The notes beneath the pieces were generated by a model. That model searched no databases. It was not told the origin of the DNA and saw nothing but the letters and a program-made list of their open reading frames with translations. The position numbers were made by a program, and so were the translations under genes. Source: Deltaproteobacteria bacterium (GTDB lineage Bacteria > Myxococcota_A > UBA796 > GCA-2862545). From it: 64,000 nucleotides of DNA. Shown here one piece after another: positions 1 through 8,937 of the stretch; position 1 is the first letter of the stretch; each line of letters opens with the position of its first letter. The stretch is taken from contig SBGP01000107.1 of NCBI GenBank assembly GCA_006226595.1, positions 1 through 64,000 on the forward strand, given 5' to 3'.

Positions 1-242
1 GCGAGGCGCCTCGCGATCTCCCAGGCGCCACCGAGCTCCTCGTCGGCCAGCGCGCGCAGCTGGTCCTCGTCCAGAGCCAGTCCCTGGTGACTCGCGGCCT
101 TGCGCAGCGCGCGGCGACGCACCTGGTTCTGGGCGTACACGTCGAGCAGTGGCACGGGCAGCAGCTCGCAGGCCGCGGCAGCGACCGCATAGCGCTTGAT
201 GCCGGCGTGGTGGGGATGGGCGTCGAGGATGGGAGCGTTCAT
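1..242 (-). CDS. Hypothetical protein, C-terminus outside window
   Basis: The gene starts at 242 with ATG behind a perfect GGAGGTG ribosome binding site and runs off the left edge, so only about 80 residues are visible. The protein begins MNAPILDAHPHH and continues with an Ala-rich helix followed by LLPVPLLDVYAQN and a basic VRRRALRKAA stretch. The order of small hydrophobic helix, P-V-P-L-L-D turn and amphipathic helix loosely resembles DUF697/EcsC-type proteins, but that is a pattern impression only. It is divergent from the SDR gene at 398, with about 155 bases between them holding both promoters. Existence is well supported by the binding site; function is unknown. Confidence 0.7.
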   Translation of the reverse strand, partial: MNAPILDAHPHHAGIKRYAVAAAACELLPVPLLDVYAQNQVRRRALRKAASHQGLALDEDQLRALADEELGGAWEIARRL

Positions 243-397
243 GAGCACCTCCACCTGCAATCTCCTCACCCCGCATGGCTGCGAGGTCGGCGCGAGATGA
301 AACCCGTGTGAAACGCCCTTCGGGGCACGCCGCACTTCGCATCGAACGCGCGACATCGCCGGTTCCTGGGCTGGCCGAGCCTCGCGCGGACCTTTAG

Positions 398-1843
398 ATG
401 GCGCCGATGACTCCCTCGCACGACGATCTCGCACTCGCCGCGACCTGGCTCGAAGCCGTGGTCGAGGACCGCTCCTTGCTCGACGGCATGGACACCGAAA
501 CCCGCATCCGCCTGCTCAAGGCCGCGGGACTCATGGCGCGCCCGGACAAGGAGGCCAAGCGCAAGCTCAACCGCGCTGGCCGCAAGCGCATCCTCGACGA
601 GAAGCGCGACGAGGACCAGGAGCTGCTCGCCCTCGCGCAGATCCGCAAGATGCGGGACAACCCCATCTTCCAGACCCCGCGCCGCCAGGGCGTGACCACG
701 CCGCAGCCGCCGCTCGGCGAGGTCCACGAGGCCAAGCTCTGCTACGTGTGCCGCGAGCGCTACACCCAGGTGCACTTCTTCTACGACCAGATGTGCCTCG
801 AGTGTGGCGACTTCAACTACGGCAAGCGCTTCCAGACCGCGGACCTGACCGGTCGCACCGCGCTGATCACGGGTGCTCGCGTGAAGATCGGCTACCAGGC
901 CGCGATCATGCTGCTTCGCGCCGGTGCTCGGGTCATCGCCACCACGCGCTTCCCCGTCGACGCGGCCTCTCGCTACGCCCGCGAGGACGACTTCGAGGAG
1001 TGGAAGGACCGCCTCGAGATCCATGGCCTCGACTTCCGCCACACGCCGAGCGTCGAGGACTTCTGCGCCCAGCTGTACCGCGACCACGAGCGTCTCGACT
1101 TCATCGTCAACAACGCCTGCCAGACCGTGCGCCGCCCGCCGGGCTTCTACAAGCACATGATGGAGCTCGAGCAGTCCACCCGCGCCGAGATCGAGGCCGG
1201 TGTCAGCGACCTCGTGCACTCGACCCGCAACGACGCACCGCTGTCGAGCGCCGAGATGACCCAGGTCGCGCTCATCGACGAGGACCACGACGACAACGAG
1301 GAGCTGTTCCCCGCCGGCCGCTTCGACGCGGATCTGCAGCAGGTCGACCTTCGCGAGGTCAACTCCTGGCGCCTGCGCCTGCACGAGGTGACCACCGTCG
1401 AGCTGCTCGAGGTCCAGCTGGTCAACGCCGTCGCCCCCTACCTGCTCAACGCGCGGCTCCGCGGGCTCATGAACCGCGTGCCCACCCGCGACAAGCACAT
1501 CGTCAACGTGAGCGCGATGGAGGGCCAGTTCTACCGGACCTTCAAGGGCGACCGGCACCCGCACACGAACATGGCCAAGGCCGCGCTGAACATGATGACC
1601 CGCACCTCCGCGCAGGACTACGTGCAGGACGGCATCCACATGAACAGCTCGGACACGGGCTGGGTGAGCGACGAGGACCCGGTCCACCACGCCGAGCGCA
1701 AGCAGCAGGAACACAAGTTCCACCCGCCGCTGGACATCGTGGACGGCGCCGCCCGCATCCTCGACCCGATCTTCGACGGCCTCAACACCGGCAAGCACCA
1801 GTGGGGCCTGTTCTTCAAGGACTACAAGCCCACGGACTGGTAG
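398..1843 (+). CDS. Short-chain dehydrogenase-like protein with N-terminal Cys4 zinc finger
   Basis: This 481-residue protein has an N-terminal helical region, a Cys4 motif (C115-x2-C118 and C133-x2-C136), then a Rossmann domain with the nucleotide loop TALITGARVKIG at about 155-166 and DFIVNNA at about 229. The SDR catalytic Ser lies in NVSAMEG (S372) and the active-site Lys is K394. The residue four before that Lys, normally the catalytic Tyr, is Thr390 (TNMAK). It is far longer than the usual 250-residue SDR because of the N-terminal extension and an acidic insertion around 255-310. Cytoplasmic NAD(P)-dependent activity is expected from the fold, but the missing Tyr leaves chemistry uncertain. 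The start has no clear ribosome binding site; an alternative ATG lies nine bases downstream. Confidence 0.85.
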   Translation: MAPMTPSHDDLALAATWLEAVVEDRSLLDGMDTETRIRLLKAAGLMARPDKEAKRKLNRAGRKRILDEKRDEDQELLALAQIRKMRDNPIFQTPRRQGVTTPQPPLGEVHEAKLCYVCRERYTQVHFFYDQMCLECGDFNYGKRFQTADLTGRTALITGARVKIGYQAAIMLLRAGARVIATTRFPVDAASRYAREDDFEEWKDRLEIHGLDFRHTPSVEDFCAQLYRDHERLDFIVNNACQTVRRPPGFYKHMMELEQSTRAEIEAGVSDLVHSTRNDAPLSSAEMTQVALIDEDHDDNEELFPAGRFDADLQQVDLREVNSWRLRLHEVTTVELLEVQLVNAVAPYLLNARLRGLMNRVPTRDKHIVNVSAMEGQFYRTFKGDRHPHTNMAKAALNMMTRTSAQDYVQDGIHMNSSDTGWVSDEDPVHHAERKQQEHKFHPPLDIVDGAARILDPIFDGLNTGKHQWGLFFKDYKPTDW

Positions 1844-1846
1844 GGC

Positions 1847-2416
1847 TCACCGCGGGCGCTCGCCCTTCGCGCACTTCGCGGCTGCCTCGGCGATGCGCTT
1901 GGCACGCGTGCCCGCGGTCTTCGCGAGCTTGATCCACGCCAGGGTGTTGCGGCGCGCGCTCCACGGAAAGCCGTCGAACTGGGCTCTGGAGCCGGGATGC
2001 GCGGCAAAGGCGGCGTCGAGGTCCTCGGGAACGATTCCGGCCTCGACCTCGTCCATGAAGCTCCACGAGCCGTCGGCTTTGGCCCGCTCGATCGCGGCGC
2101 GGCCCGCGGGGGCCATCAGGCCCTGCGCCTCGAGCTCGGCGGCGTGGGCCTTGTTGATCGCGGACCAGATGCTTCCCGCCTTGCGTGGGGAGAAACGCAG
2201 CTTGGTGCGCTCCTCGTCCACGGCGACCCGCTGGCTGTCGATCCACCCGAAGCACAGTCCCTCCTGCACGAGGTCGGTCCACGGCAGGTGCAGGTCGGGG
2301 CGCGCCCCCTTCTTGTAGGTGACGAGCCAGATCGCCTCGCCGCTCTCGTGGTGGGCCTCGAGCCAGGCCCGCAGCGCGGCCCGGGTGGTGAACTCGACGT
2401 GGGGGTGGTCAGCCAT
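1847..2416 (-). CDS. YdeI/OmpD-associated family protein
   Basis: The 189-residue product has the family landmarks: EAIWLVTYKKG near 28, the signature CFGWIDSQR near 75, RFSPRKAGSIWS near 95, and a C-terminal segment with FPWSARRNTLAWI followed by basic helices. Members are small cytoplasmic proteins often called bacteriocin-protection or YdeI/OmpD-associated proteins; their biochemical role is poorly defined. The gene is convergent with the SDR gene, the stops being three bases apart, and lies just upstream of and codirectional with nothing obviously coupled. The ATG at 2416 gives the standard family N-terminus. Family assignment is confident; function is not established. Confidence 0.85.
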   Translation of the reverse strand: MADHPHVEFTTRAALRAWLEAHHESGEAIWLVTYKKGARPDLHLPWTDLVQEGLCFGWIDSQRVAVDEERTKLRFSPRKAGSIWSAINKAHAAELEAQGLMAPAGRAAIERAKADGSWSFMDEVEAGIVPEDLDAAFAAHPGSRAQFDGFPWSARRNTLAWIKLAKTAGTRAKRIAEAAAKCAKGERPR

Positions 2417-2424
2417 GGGCGCCC

Positions 2425-4152
2425 CTAGCCGAAGGACAGGTGGGTGGCCGTACCGTCGGAGATCTCCCGGGCCACGCCGAGCACTCCTGCGCTCACCGCG
2501 GCGTCCAGGGCCTGGTAGCCCTCGGCTTCAGCGATGGCGGCGCACTGGTCGCGGATCTCCGCGGCGCACGGGCGCTGAGCGGGGTCGTGGTGCAGGGCCC
2601 GGTCGACCAGCTCGCGCAGCGCGTCGGGCACGGCAACCTCGGCGAGGGCTTCAGCCCCGCCACCGAGCCTGGGAATGGCCCCGGTGAGGATGCGCACCGC
2701 GGTCACCCCCACCGCGTACACGTCCGACGCCACCGCCGCGTCCGTGGAGCCGTCCCACAGCTCGGGAGCCATGTACGCGGGCGTGCCCACGAAGCCGCCG
2801 GTGGCCGTCATCGTCATCGCGGGCTGCTCGGAGAGGGCGGCCTTGGCGATGCCGAAGTCGAGAAGCTTCAGCCCGGGAGCCTCGGCGGTGAGCATGATGT
2901 TCGCCGGCTTCACATCCCGGTGGACCACGCCGGCGGCGTGGGCGGTGGAGAGCGCGTCGCACAGCACCTCGAGCGCGCGCACGGCGACCCCCGTGTCGAG
3001 CTGCTCCACGCGGGTCAGCCAGGTCGAGAGCGTGTAGCCCTCCACCCGCTCCTGGACCTGGAACAGCGTGCCGTCCGCGGTCACGTCGACGTGGATCATG
3101 CGCACGATGGCGGGGTGGGTGACGCTGGCCGCTGTCTCCACCTCGCGGAGGAAGCGGGCCACCGCCGCCGGGGACACCGCCCCCATGCCTCGCATGAGCT
3201 TCACCGCGACCTGCGACCCGCTCCGGAGGTCGGTCGCGGCGTGGACCACACCCATGCCTCCGGCGCCGAGCTCCTTGCCGAGCTCGAAGCGTCCGGCGAG
3301 CACGCGGCCCTCTCCCCCGACCTCGGATGCGAACTCTCCGTGCTGAGCGAGCCGCTTGAGCGCCTTGGCGAGCTCCTTGCTGCGATCCTGCACCCGTGCC
3401 CGGAGCTGCTCGTTGAGGCGCTCGACTTCCTCGGCGCGGCCCACCAGGGCGGCCACCTGCTCGTTGACCCGTTCCTGCAGGTGGCTGTTGAGCTCGGCGA
3501 GCTCGGCGCGCTGCCGAGCGATGGTCTCGCGGAAGTAGAAGGCCTGGCGGCGTCCGGCGTACAGGAACCACGCGATGCAGATGGCGGGCACGGCGACGGA
3601 GGGACCGGTCGGACGCACGACCATGCGCAGGGCTTCGTCGGGCTGGAAGGTCTGGAGCGCCGCGAAGAATGCGAGGGTCGACACGCCGAACACGACCATG
3701 GCCTGGACGGGCCGCATCGCGACCACCACGACGTTGACCAGCGCGTAGCCCACGTAGGGGGCGACCGTGCCGGAGTTCATCTGGTCGACGCCAGCGACTG
3801 CGGCCGCGTGCAGCTGGTAGACGAGTGCACCGAGCGGGCCGACCCAGGACACGGGCTGCTTCGGCAGGTAGGTCAGCGCCAGGGGCAGCAGGGCGCCGAG
3901 TGCGGTCAGCGCGTGCACGACGAGCAGGGCATGGGCCCACGCCGTGTAGTCGGGGCCGAGCTCCCAGTACCCGGGCGAGTCCGGGTGGAGCAGGAACAGG
4001 TGCCCCAGGTTGAGCAGGATCATCGCGGGGAGGATGACCTTGAGCCGGCGCACGTTGAGCGCGGCTTCTTCGTCGAGGAACTGAAGTTGCTGCGCCTCGT
4101 CGAGCTCGACCTCGCGAAGGCTGCGCAGCCGCTCGCGCAGGGCCTCGATCAC
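2425..4152 (-). CDS. Membrane Ser/Thr protein kinase with C-terminal kinase domain
   Basis: The 575-residue protein starts with GTG at 4152, which overlaps the TGA of the upstream FHA gene (GTGA). Residues about 37-200 form roughly six hydrophobic segments. Residues about 205-270 are a charged coiled coil (FRETIARQRAELAEL onward). A protein kinase domain follows, with glycine loop GAGGMGVV near 297, Lys318 in AVKLM, HRDVKPAN at 411-418 and DFG at 432-434. It should phosphorylate Ser/Thr residues in the cytoplasm. Bacterial Hanks kinases usually have the kinase domain first and the membrane part after it; here the order is reversed, so the membrane and coiled-coil region probably acts as the sensor. 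Tight coupling to an FHA protein suggests that protein is partner or substrate. Confidence 0.9.
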   Translation of the reverse strand: MIEALRERLRSLREVELDEAQQLQFLDEEAALNVRRLKVILPAMILLNLGHLFLLHPDSPGYWELGPDYTAWAHALLVVHALTALGALLPLALTYLPKQPVSWVGPLGALVYQLHAAAVAGVDQMNSGTVAPYVGYALVNVVVVAMRPVQAMVVFGVSTLAFFAALQTFQPDEALRMVVRPTGPSVAVPAICIAWFLYAGRRQAFYFRETIARQRAELAELNSHLQERVNEQVAALVGRAEEVERLNEQLRARVQDRSKELAKALKRLAQHGEFASEVGGEGRVLAGRFELGKELGAGGMGVVHAATDLRSGSQVAVKLMRGMGAVSPAAVARFLREVETAASVTHPAIVRMIHVDVTADGTLFQVQERVEGYTLSTWLTRVEQLDTGVAVRALEVLCDALSTAHAAGVVHRDVKPANIMLTAEAPGLKLLDFGIAKAALSEQPAMTMTATGGFVGTPAYMAPELWDGSTDAAVASDVYAVGVTAVRILTGAIPRLGGGAEALAEVAVPDALRELVDRALHHDPAQRPCAAEIRDQCAAIAEAEGYQALDAAVSAGVLGVAREISDGTATHLSFG

Positions 4153-5060
4153 GTCTCGTCCACCACCTCGTCCTGAGCCCCGAGCACGAGCTGCACGAGC
4201 CCGGTGCCATCGGCGAAGACGAGGTCGCTGCGGATGCCGCCCGTGCGGAGCTTGCGGCGCAGGCGCGACAGCATCATGTCCCAGCGCCGGCGCAGCACGT
4301 CGCGATCGGCGCCGCCCCAGAGCTCGAGGGCCAGCGTGTGCCAGTCCACCGGCTGGCCGATGATCACCAGCTCGCTGATCAGCCGCGCCGGCCGCCCGCT
4401 GACGACGAGCACCGTGCCCTGGCTGAGGTTGTGCACGTGCACCGTGTCGTAGTGGGCGACGACGCGCAGACGTGCGCGCTGGCCGCCATCTTCGGTCGGG
4501 CGCACGGCGCCGTGCTCGACGAAGCTCGCCGAGAAGCGGGCGCCCTCGACCTCCCAGGTCGCGCCGTCGGTGACGAGCACGGGACCTTCGGGGTGTGCGC
4601 GCATCCACCCGTCGCCGGTGGGCCAGACCTGGCACGTGCCCGGACGCCAGCCGGGCTGAATCGCCGGCTGGTCGCCGCCCGTGAGCGAGACGACGCCGGC
4701 GATGATGCGCGCCCCGAGTCCCGGAGCGCGGAGAGCGAGCAGCTCGGTGGGCGGCAGGACCTCGACGACCTCGATGGCGACCCCGGGCGCGAGCTCGATG
4801 GTCTGGCCCTCGGCGAGGACCACGTCGCGCAGCACCTCGCCATCGACGCGGAACTTGCCGCGCAGCGACAGCAGCTTGAGCTCGCGACCGCGGTTGCTCA
4901 CCATCGCGTGGGCTTCGGAGACCCGCCCATCGTTGAGGTGCAGGGCCGCGGACCACAGGCGTCCGATGATGTCGCCGTGGAACAGGGTGTGTTCGGTGCC
5001 GTCCACGGTCTTGAGCACGACCATGCCGGCCCCGTCGTCGCGTGCCGACTGTGGGTGCAT
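4149..5060 (-). CDS. FHA domain protein with winged-helix C-terminus
   Basis: The 303-residue product starts at ATG 5060. Residues about 15-95 look like an FHA phosphothreonine-binding domain, with DIIGRLWSAALHLND for the first strands and VSEAHAMVSNRGRELKL for the recognition loops. Residues about 205-290 resemble the winged-helix DNA-binding domain of OmpR-type regulators (LRRRWDMMLSRLRRKLR, then a basic wing ending VQLVLG). The pairing suggests a phosphopeptide-responsive transcription factor. The downstream membrane kinase overlaps it by four bases, so the two are very likely cotranscribed and functionally linked. A TATCTC hexamer ends exactly six bases before the ATG, consistent with a leaderless start. 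Confidence 0.85.
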   Translation of the reverse strand: MHPQSARDDGAGMVVLKTVDGTEHTLFHGDIIGRLWSAALHLNDGRVSEAHAMVSNRGRELKLLSLRGKFRVDGEVLRDVVLAEGQTIELAPGVAIEVVEVLPPTELLALRAPGLGARIIAGVVSLTGGDQPAIQPGWRPGTCQVWPTGDGWMRAHPEGPVLVTDGATWEVEGARFSASFVEHGAVRPTEDGGQRARLRVVAHYDTVHVHNLSQGTVLVVSGRPARLISELVIIGQPVDWHTLALELWGGADRDVLRRRWDMMLSRLRRKLRTGGIRSDLVFADGTGLVQLVLGAQDEVVDET

Positions 5061-5119
5061 GGCGCCGAGATATGACCGCGCGCTGTGCCCCGCCACCACG
5101 GACTTCTCACCCCACGAGG

Positions 5120-5446
5120 TCAGCTTCCGGCGATCGGCCGGGGCAGGGGCGGCAGCCCGATCGACGCCCGCGCGCGGTCGCAGCTCTCGTTCGGCTCGCC
5201 GTTGTCCCAGGATGCCGCGAGCGCACGGCACGGACCGGGGCGGTTCGCGTAGATGCCGCAGGTACTCGACTCGCCTGGCGTGCCGATGTGCGCGGCACAG
5301 GCGCCCTCGCGTCGGACGAGCTGGACGTGGTCCGGGATCCACGAGCGGGTCAGTACGCCGGGTACGCCGAACTCGGCGACTTCCCGAGCAGGGAAGCGAA
5401 CCGTGAACGCGGCGCAGCACGCGCCGCAGGTCCGACAGGGGTGCAG
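5120..5446 (-). CDS. YkgJ-family cysteine cluster protein, apparent CTG start
   Basis: The reading frame encodes LHPCRTCGACC, then a conserved-looking RFPAREVAEFGVPG, and later CAAHIGTPGESSTCGIYANRP and PCRALAASW. This is the YkgJ-type zinc/iron-chelating cysteine cluster arrangement of CxxCxxCC followed by spaced cysteines. No ATG, GTG or TTG exists between the in-frame TAG that ends the upstream gene and the first cysteine. The only plausible initiator is CTG at 5446, preceded by GGGAGG with a four-base spacer, giving about 108 residues. The upstream membrane gene ends 42 bases earlier and is codirectional. Family assignment is firm; the start is inferred, and 5' truncation is the alternative. 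Confidence 0.75.
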   Translation of the reverse strand: MHPCRTCGACCAAFTVRFPAREVAEFGVPGVLTRSWIPDHVQLVRREGACAAHIGTPGESSTCGIYANRPGPCRALAASWDNGEPNESCDRARASIGLPPLPRPIAGS

Positions 5447-5488
5447 GAAGCCTCCCGTGGGCCACCGCCGGCAGCCCGTCCCCGGATC

Positions 5489-5908
5489 CTACTCCAGCCA
5501 GTCCCGAAGGTCCTCGCGGAGGAACAGGGCGATGATGAGGGCCGGCAGCGGCGCACAGCAGGGGTTGAGCACGAGGTGCAGCGCGCACACGGCCAGACCG
5601 CCGATCCATGCCGTCGCGTGGCGCGTCGACAGGGCCCACGCGGCGCCAGCGGTCGCCATGGCGATGGCGACGCCCATCAGCGTCGGAAGCACCCCACTCG
5701 CCACCGGCACCCACATGGACTGCCCGGAGACCTGCGCGGCCAGGCTCATCGCCCATCCGTAGTAGGCGCCGAACCCGGCTCCGGCGACCACGTCGAAGCA
5801 GGCCTGCGCGATCAGCGCGTACTGGGCGAACAGCACGCTGGCCGGTCGTTCCTCGGTCAGGGGCACCTCCGCGCCTAGCCTAGCTGGTGCGAGTCGCATG
5901 CCCCCCAT
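5489..5908 (-). CDS. Small integral membrane protein
   Basis: The product is about 139 residues when started at ATG 5908, which has GGGAG a few bases upstream; later starts at 5899 (ATG) or 5866 (GTG) are possible. It carries three to four hydrophobic helices: [21 protein letters not shown], a segment around [32 protein letters not shown], and [13 protein letters not shown], ending in an acidic DLRDWLE tail. I do not recognise a family. It is divergent from aspS, with both promoters confined to a very short or overlapping interval, and is followed by the Cys-cluster gene on the same strand. Confidence 0.65.
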   Translation of the reverse strand: MGGMRLAPARLGAEVPLTEERPASVLFAQYALIAQACFDVVAGAGFGAYYGWAMSLAAQVSGQSMWVPVASGVLPTLMGVAIAMATAGAAWALSTRHATAWIGGLAVCALHLVLNPCCAPLPALIIALFLREDLRDWLE

Positions 5909-5948
5909 GGGCTCCCGAGATACGCGAGGCCGGTCAGAGAGGAGACCC

Positions 5949-7703
5949 ATGCTGACCGAACGCACTCACAAGGCCGGCGAGCTTCGCGCGTCGCACGCAG
6001 GAACCACCGTCACCCTCCAGGGCTGGGCCGCTCGCGTCCGAGACCGGGGCGGCGTCACCTTCCTCGTGCTGCGAGATCGCTACGGCACCGTGCAGGTCAC
6101 CGTGGACGAGCGCTGCGCCGACGAGGTCCGCGAGGCCGCCAAGGGCGTGCGTCAGGAGTACTGCATCCAGGTCATCGGCGAGGTGGTCGAGCGCTACAAG
6201 CCGAACACCGAGATGGCGACCGGCGCGGTCGAGGTGATCCCGACGGCGCTGGAGATCCTCTCGAGCACGCGGCCGCTGCCGTTCACGCTCGACGAGCACA
6301 TGGACGCGCACGAAGAGACCCGCCTCCGCCACCGCTTCCTCGATCTGCGCCGCCCCGCGCTGCAGAACAACATCATCCTCCGCCACAAGGCCGCCATTGC
6401 AGCGCGCAAGGCCCTCGATGCGCTCGACTTCCTCGAGATCGAGACGCCGATGCTGACGAAGGCCACGCCCGAGGGCGCCCGCGACTACCTCGTGCCGAGC
6501 CGCGTGCATCCCGGTCACTGGTACGCACTTCCGCAGTCGCCGCAGATCTTCAAGCAGATCCTGATGGTGGCGGGCATGGACCGCTACTTCCAGATCGTGC
6601 GCTGCTTCCGCGACGAGGACCTGCGCGCCGACCGCCAGCCCGAGTTCACGCAGATCGACATCGAGATGTCCTTCTGCACCCAGGACATGGTGCTCCGCGC
6701 GGCCGAAGAGGTCGTGCGGGCGATGTGGGGCGTCGCGGGTCACGACGTCGGTGAGATCCCGAAGCTCACCTACGCCGAGGCCATGGCCCGCTTCGGTGTC
6801 GATGCGCCGGACATGCGCTTCGGCATGGAGCTCGTCGACCTCACCAAGACCCTGTCGACCAGCACCTTCCCGCCGATCCAGCACGCGCTGGAGGAGGGCG
6901 GCATCGTGAAGGGCTTCGTGCTCGAGGGCGGCGCCGAGGGCAACTCCCGCAAGGTGCTCGATGCTTGGACCGAGTTCGTGCGCGGCTACGGCCTCGGCGG
7001 CCTGCTCTGGGGCAAGGTCGGGGCGGACGGCAGCGTCAGCGGTCCATTCGGCAAGGTCACCGCCGAGATCCCCAACGCGGCTGAGGCCATGGGCGCGAAG
7101 CCCGGCGACCTCGTGCTCGTCGGTGCCGGTGCCGAGAACCCGGTCAACGCCGGTATCGGTCGCCTGCGCGTGCACGTCGCCAAGGAGAAGGACCTGATCC
7201 CGGCGGGCGTGTTCAAGTTCTGCTGGGTCGTCGACTTCCCGCTGTTCGAGCAGACGGACGAGGGCGCGTGGACGCCGATGCACCACCCCTTCACCTCGCC
7301 CAAGCCCGAGCACCTCGGCCACCTCGAGGACGGCAACCTCGGCGCCATCCTGTCCGATGCGTACGACATGGTGTGCAACGGCAGCGAGCTCGGCGGCGGC
7401 AGCATCCGTATCCACCGCGAGGACGTGCAGCAGCAGATCTTCGCGGCGCTCGGCATCAACGAGCAGGAGCAGCGCGAGAAGTTCGGCTTCCTCCTCGACG
7501 CGCTCGCCCACGGCGCGCCTCCGCACGGCGGCCTCGCCTTCGGTCTCGACCGCTGCGTGATGCTGCTCGCCGAGGCCACCAGCCTCCGCGACGTCATCGC
7601 CTTCCCGAAGACGGCACGCGCACAGGACCTGATGTGTGGCGCGCCCAGTCGCGTTCACAACGAGGAGCTCGACGAGCTCCACGTGAAGAACCTGGATCGA
7701 TGA
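5949..7703 (+). CDS. aspS: Aspartyl-tRNA synthetase
   Basis: The 584-residue bacterial-type AspRS attaches aspartate to its tRNA in the cytoplasm. Visible in order are the N-terminal OB fold ([18 protein letters not shown]), class II motif 1 around [20 protein letters not shown], motif 2 ([21 protein letters not shown]), the GAD-type insertion in the middle third, and motif 3 ([15 protein letters not shown]) near the C-terminus. Length matches bacterial AspRS. The ATG at 5949 is chosen because GAGAGGAGA precedes it and homologues begin with [12 protein letters not shown]-like sequence. The downstream HD gene overlaps the stop by ATGA. Whether it also charges tRNA-Asn cannot be judged here. 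Confidence 0.97.
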   Translation: MLTERTHKAGELRASHAGTTVTLQGWAARVRDRGGVTFLVLRDRYGTVQVTVDERCADEVREAAKGVRQEYCIQVIGEVVERYKPNTEMATGAVEVIPTALEILSSTRPLPFTLDEHMDAHEETRLRHRFLDLRRPALQNNIILRHKAAIAARKALDALDFLEIETPMLTKATPEGARDYLVPSRVHPGHWYALPQSPQIFKQILMVAGMDRYFQIVRCFRDEDLRADRQPEFTQIDIEMSFCTQDMVLRAAEEVVRAMWGVAGHDVGEIPKLTYAEAMARFGVDAPDMRFGMELVDLTKTLSTSTFPPIQHALEEGGIVKGFVLEGGAEGNSRKVLDAWTEFVRGYGLGGLLWGKVGADGSVSGPFGKVTAEIPNAAEAMGAKPGDLVLVGAGAENPVNAGIGRLRVHVAKEKDLIPAGVFKFCWVVDFPLFEQTDEGAWTPMHHPFTSPKPEHLGHLEDGNLGAILSDAYDMVCNGSELGGGSIRIHREDVQQQIFAALGINEQEQREKFGFLLDALAHGAPPHGGLAFGLDRCVMLLAEATSLRDVIAFPKTARAQDLMCGAPSRVHNEELDELHVKNLDR

Positions 7704-8275
7704 GCGGCTACTCCACTCGGCTCGACGACGCGGTCGCGCTCACGCTCGACGCGTTTCGGCCAGTGGTGCGCAAGCAGACCCACATCCCGTACATCACGCA
7801 CCTGTTCGGGGTGATGGCGCTGGTCGGTGAGTACGGCGGCGACGAGGACCAGCTCATCGCCGCGGTGCTCCACGACTTCCTCGAAGACATCGAGGAGAGC
7901 ACCGAGGTCGGCCTCCGCGCTCGCTTCGGAGAACGCGTCGCGCGGATCGTCGTGCAATGCACCGACACCGAGGTCCTCCCGAAGCCTCCCTGGCGGCGCC
8001 GAAAGGAGCGTCACCTCGCCAAGGTGCTCGGGCTTCCCGACGACACCCGCCTGGTGATGTGCGCGGACAAGCTCCACAACTGCCAGACGCTGGTCCGCGA
8101 CGTCCGCCTGCACGGGCAGGGGGTCTTCGACCGCTTCAACGGCGGTCGCGACGGCACGCTCTGGTACTACCGCGAGATGCATACCGCGCTGGGCATGGGC
8201 TGGCGTCACCCGATCCTCGACGAGTTCGGTCGCTGGGTCGACGCGCTCGAAGAGGTCGCGGGCGTGCTCCGCTAG
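7700..8275 (+). CDS. HD-domain phosphohydrolase
   Basis: The 191-residue protein carries the HD metal-binding residues: H34 in [10 protein letters not shown], the H58-D59 pair in [10 protein letters not shown], and a later Asp in [13 protein letters not shown]. This is the layout of the hydrolase half of RelA/SpoT-like and related guanosine-nucleotide hydrolases. There is no synthetase domain, so a small alarmone hydrolase or another nucleotide phosphohydrolase is possible; substrate is not resolved. Its ATG overlaps the aspS stop (ATGA), so it is cotranscribed with aspS. The last 30 residues ([14 protein letters not shown]) recur in a decayed copy at 8938-9036. Confidence 0.88.
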   Translation: MSGYSTRLDDAVALTLDAFRPVVRKQTHIPYITHLFGVMALVGEYGGDEDQLIAAVLHDFLEDIEESTEVGLRARFGERVARIVVQCTDTEVLPKPPWRRRKERHLAKVLGLPDDTRLVMCADKLHNCQTLVRDVRLHGQGVFDRFNGGRDGTLWYYREMHTALGMGWRHPILDEFGRWVDALEEVAGVLR

Positions 8276-8302
8276 CGCCTTCGTCTCGACGAGGGCGCCG
8301 AG

Positions 8303-8776
8303 TCAGCTCTCGTGGACGTCGTCGGTGACGGCCGACGCGACCTTGGGTACGGGTCCCCGCGGTGTCGACTCCCACACGATGACGCCGATGTCCGAGTCCT
8401 CGTTGAGGGGATCTTCCGAGTCCTCGCGGACCTCGGGCTCCGCGACGTTCGCGAGGATGGACTCGAAGCCGAGGGACGCGAGTAGCTGCGTGTTGCCGAG
8501 ATCGGTGATCTGACGGGCGTTCTGCTCTCCCTCGAACTCGAGGAAGGCGTCTCCGCAGCGTCCGCAGAACAGCGCGTCGGCGCTCCAGCCACGTCCGCAG
8601 CAGTTCAGGTCGTTGCCCGCGAAGCGGTCCGGACCCACGTTCGCCCACCCCGAGCTCTCGACCTCACGCTCCTGGCCGCAGTTGGGGCAGAACCCGTGGT
8701 CGAAGACCCGCAGGTCGCTCGAGGCACAGACGGGGCACTGCCACGTGAGGGTTCGGTGGGCCATCGCTCGCTCCAT
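8303..8776 (-). CDS. Double zinc-ribbon protein
   Basis: The 157-residue protein has two pairs of zinc-binding cysteines at its N-terminus (CPVCASSDL with CPNCGQE) and a further set around LNCCGRGWSADALFCGRCG. The C-terminal half is acidic and low in complexity. Such zinc ribbons bind nucleic acid or protein, but no specific role can be assigned. Two starts are possible: ATG 8776, which lies exactly six bases after the hexamer TATGGT and would be leaderless, or ATG 8764, which has GGAG six bases upstream. It is convergent with the HD gene. Confidence 0.75.
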   Translation of the reverse strand: MERAMAHRTLTWQCPVCASSDLRVFDHGFCPNCGQEREVESSGWANVGPDRFAGNDLNCCGRGWSADALFCGRCGDAFLEFEGEQNARQITDLGNTQLLASLGFESILANVAEPEVREDSEDPLNEDSDIGVIVWESTPRGPVPKVASAVTDDVHES

Positions 8777-8782
8777 GGACCG

Positions 8783-8788
8783 ACCATA
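8783..8788 (-). promoter_or_regulatory. Putative -10 hexamer (TATGGT), leaderless spacing
   Basis: On the minus strand TATGGT is followed by six bases and then ATG at 8776. Transcription would begin at or next to the start codon. The same hexamer-to-ATG distance recurs before several other first-in-operon genes in this window. Confidence 0.45.
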
Positions 8789-8833
8789 GTCGCCGCGGGC
8801 TTCGATTTTCTTGGGGAATCCCTCGATCCCGGC

Positions 8834-8936
8834 CTAGTCGGACTCGGCGGGGCCGCCCACGGTGATCGCGAATGGCTCGCTGCCGTCCGACGACAGGGTG
8901 ATGCGCGTGGGCATCGTGAACGGGATGCCGCTCAGT
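8834..8936 (-). pseudogene. 3' remnant of a paralogue of the gene at 9804-10118
   Basis: Read on the minus strand this stretch encodes SGIPFTMPTRITLSSDG and then ITVGGPAESD before a TAG at 8834. The intact gene at 9804 ends SGIPFTLATTVTLSLDD and ITVGGPAECG. The similarity stops abruptly at the 5' side near 8936, where a fragment of a different gene begins on the other strand. Only about the last 32 codons survive and there is no start codon or binding site, so this is a gene remnant. Confidence 0.75.
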
Positions 8937-8937
8937 G

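Noticed and set aside
266-1798. Long minus-strand open frame (510 codons) opposite the zinc-finger SDR gene
   Set aside because: It is an antisense shadow: very high GC keeps the opposite strand open, its peptide has no recognisable motif, and the plus strand encodes a clear SDR.
5934-7682. Long minus-strand open frame opposite aspS
   Set aside because: aspS motifs are unambiguous on the plus strand; the antisense peptide is low-complexity His/Arg/Val/Glu rich with no domain.
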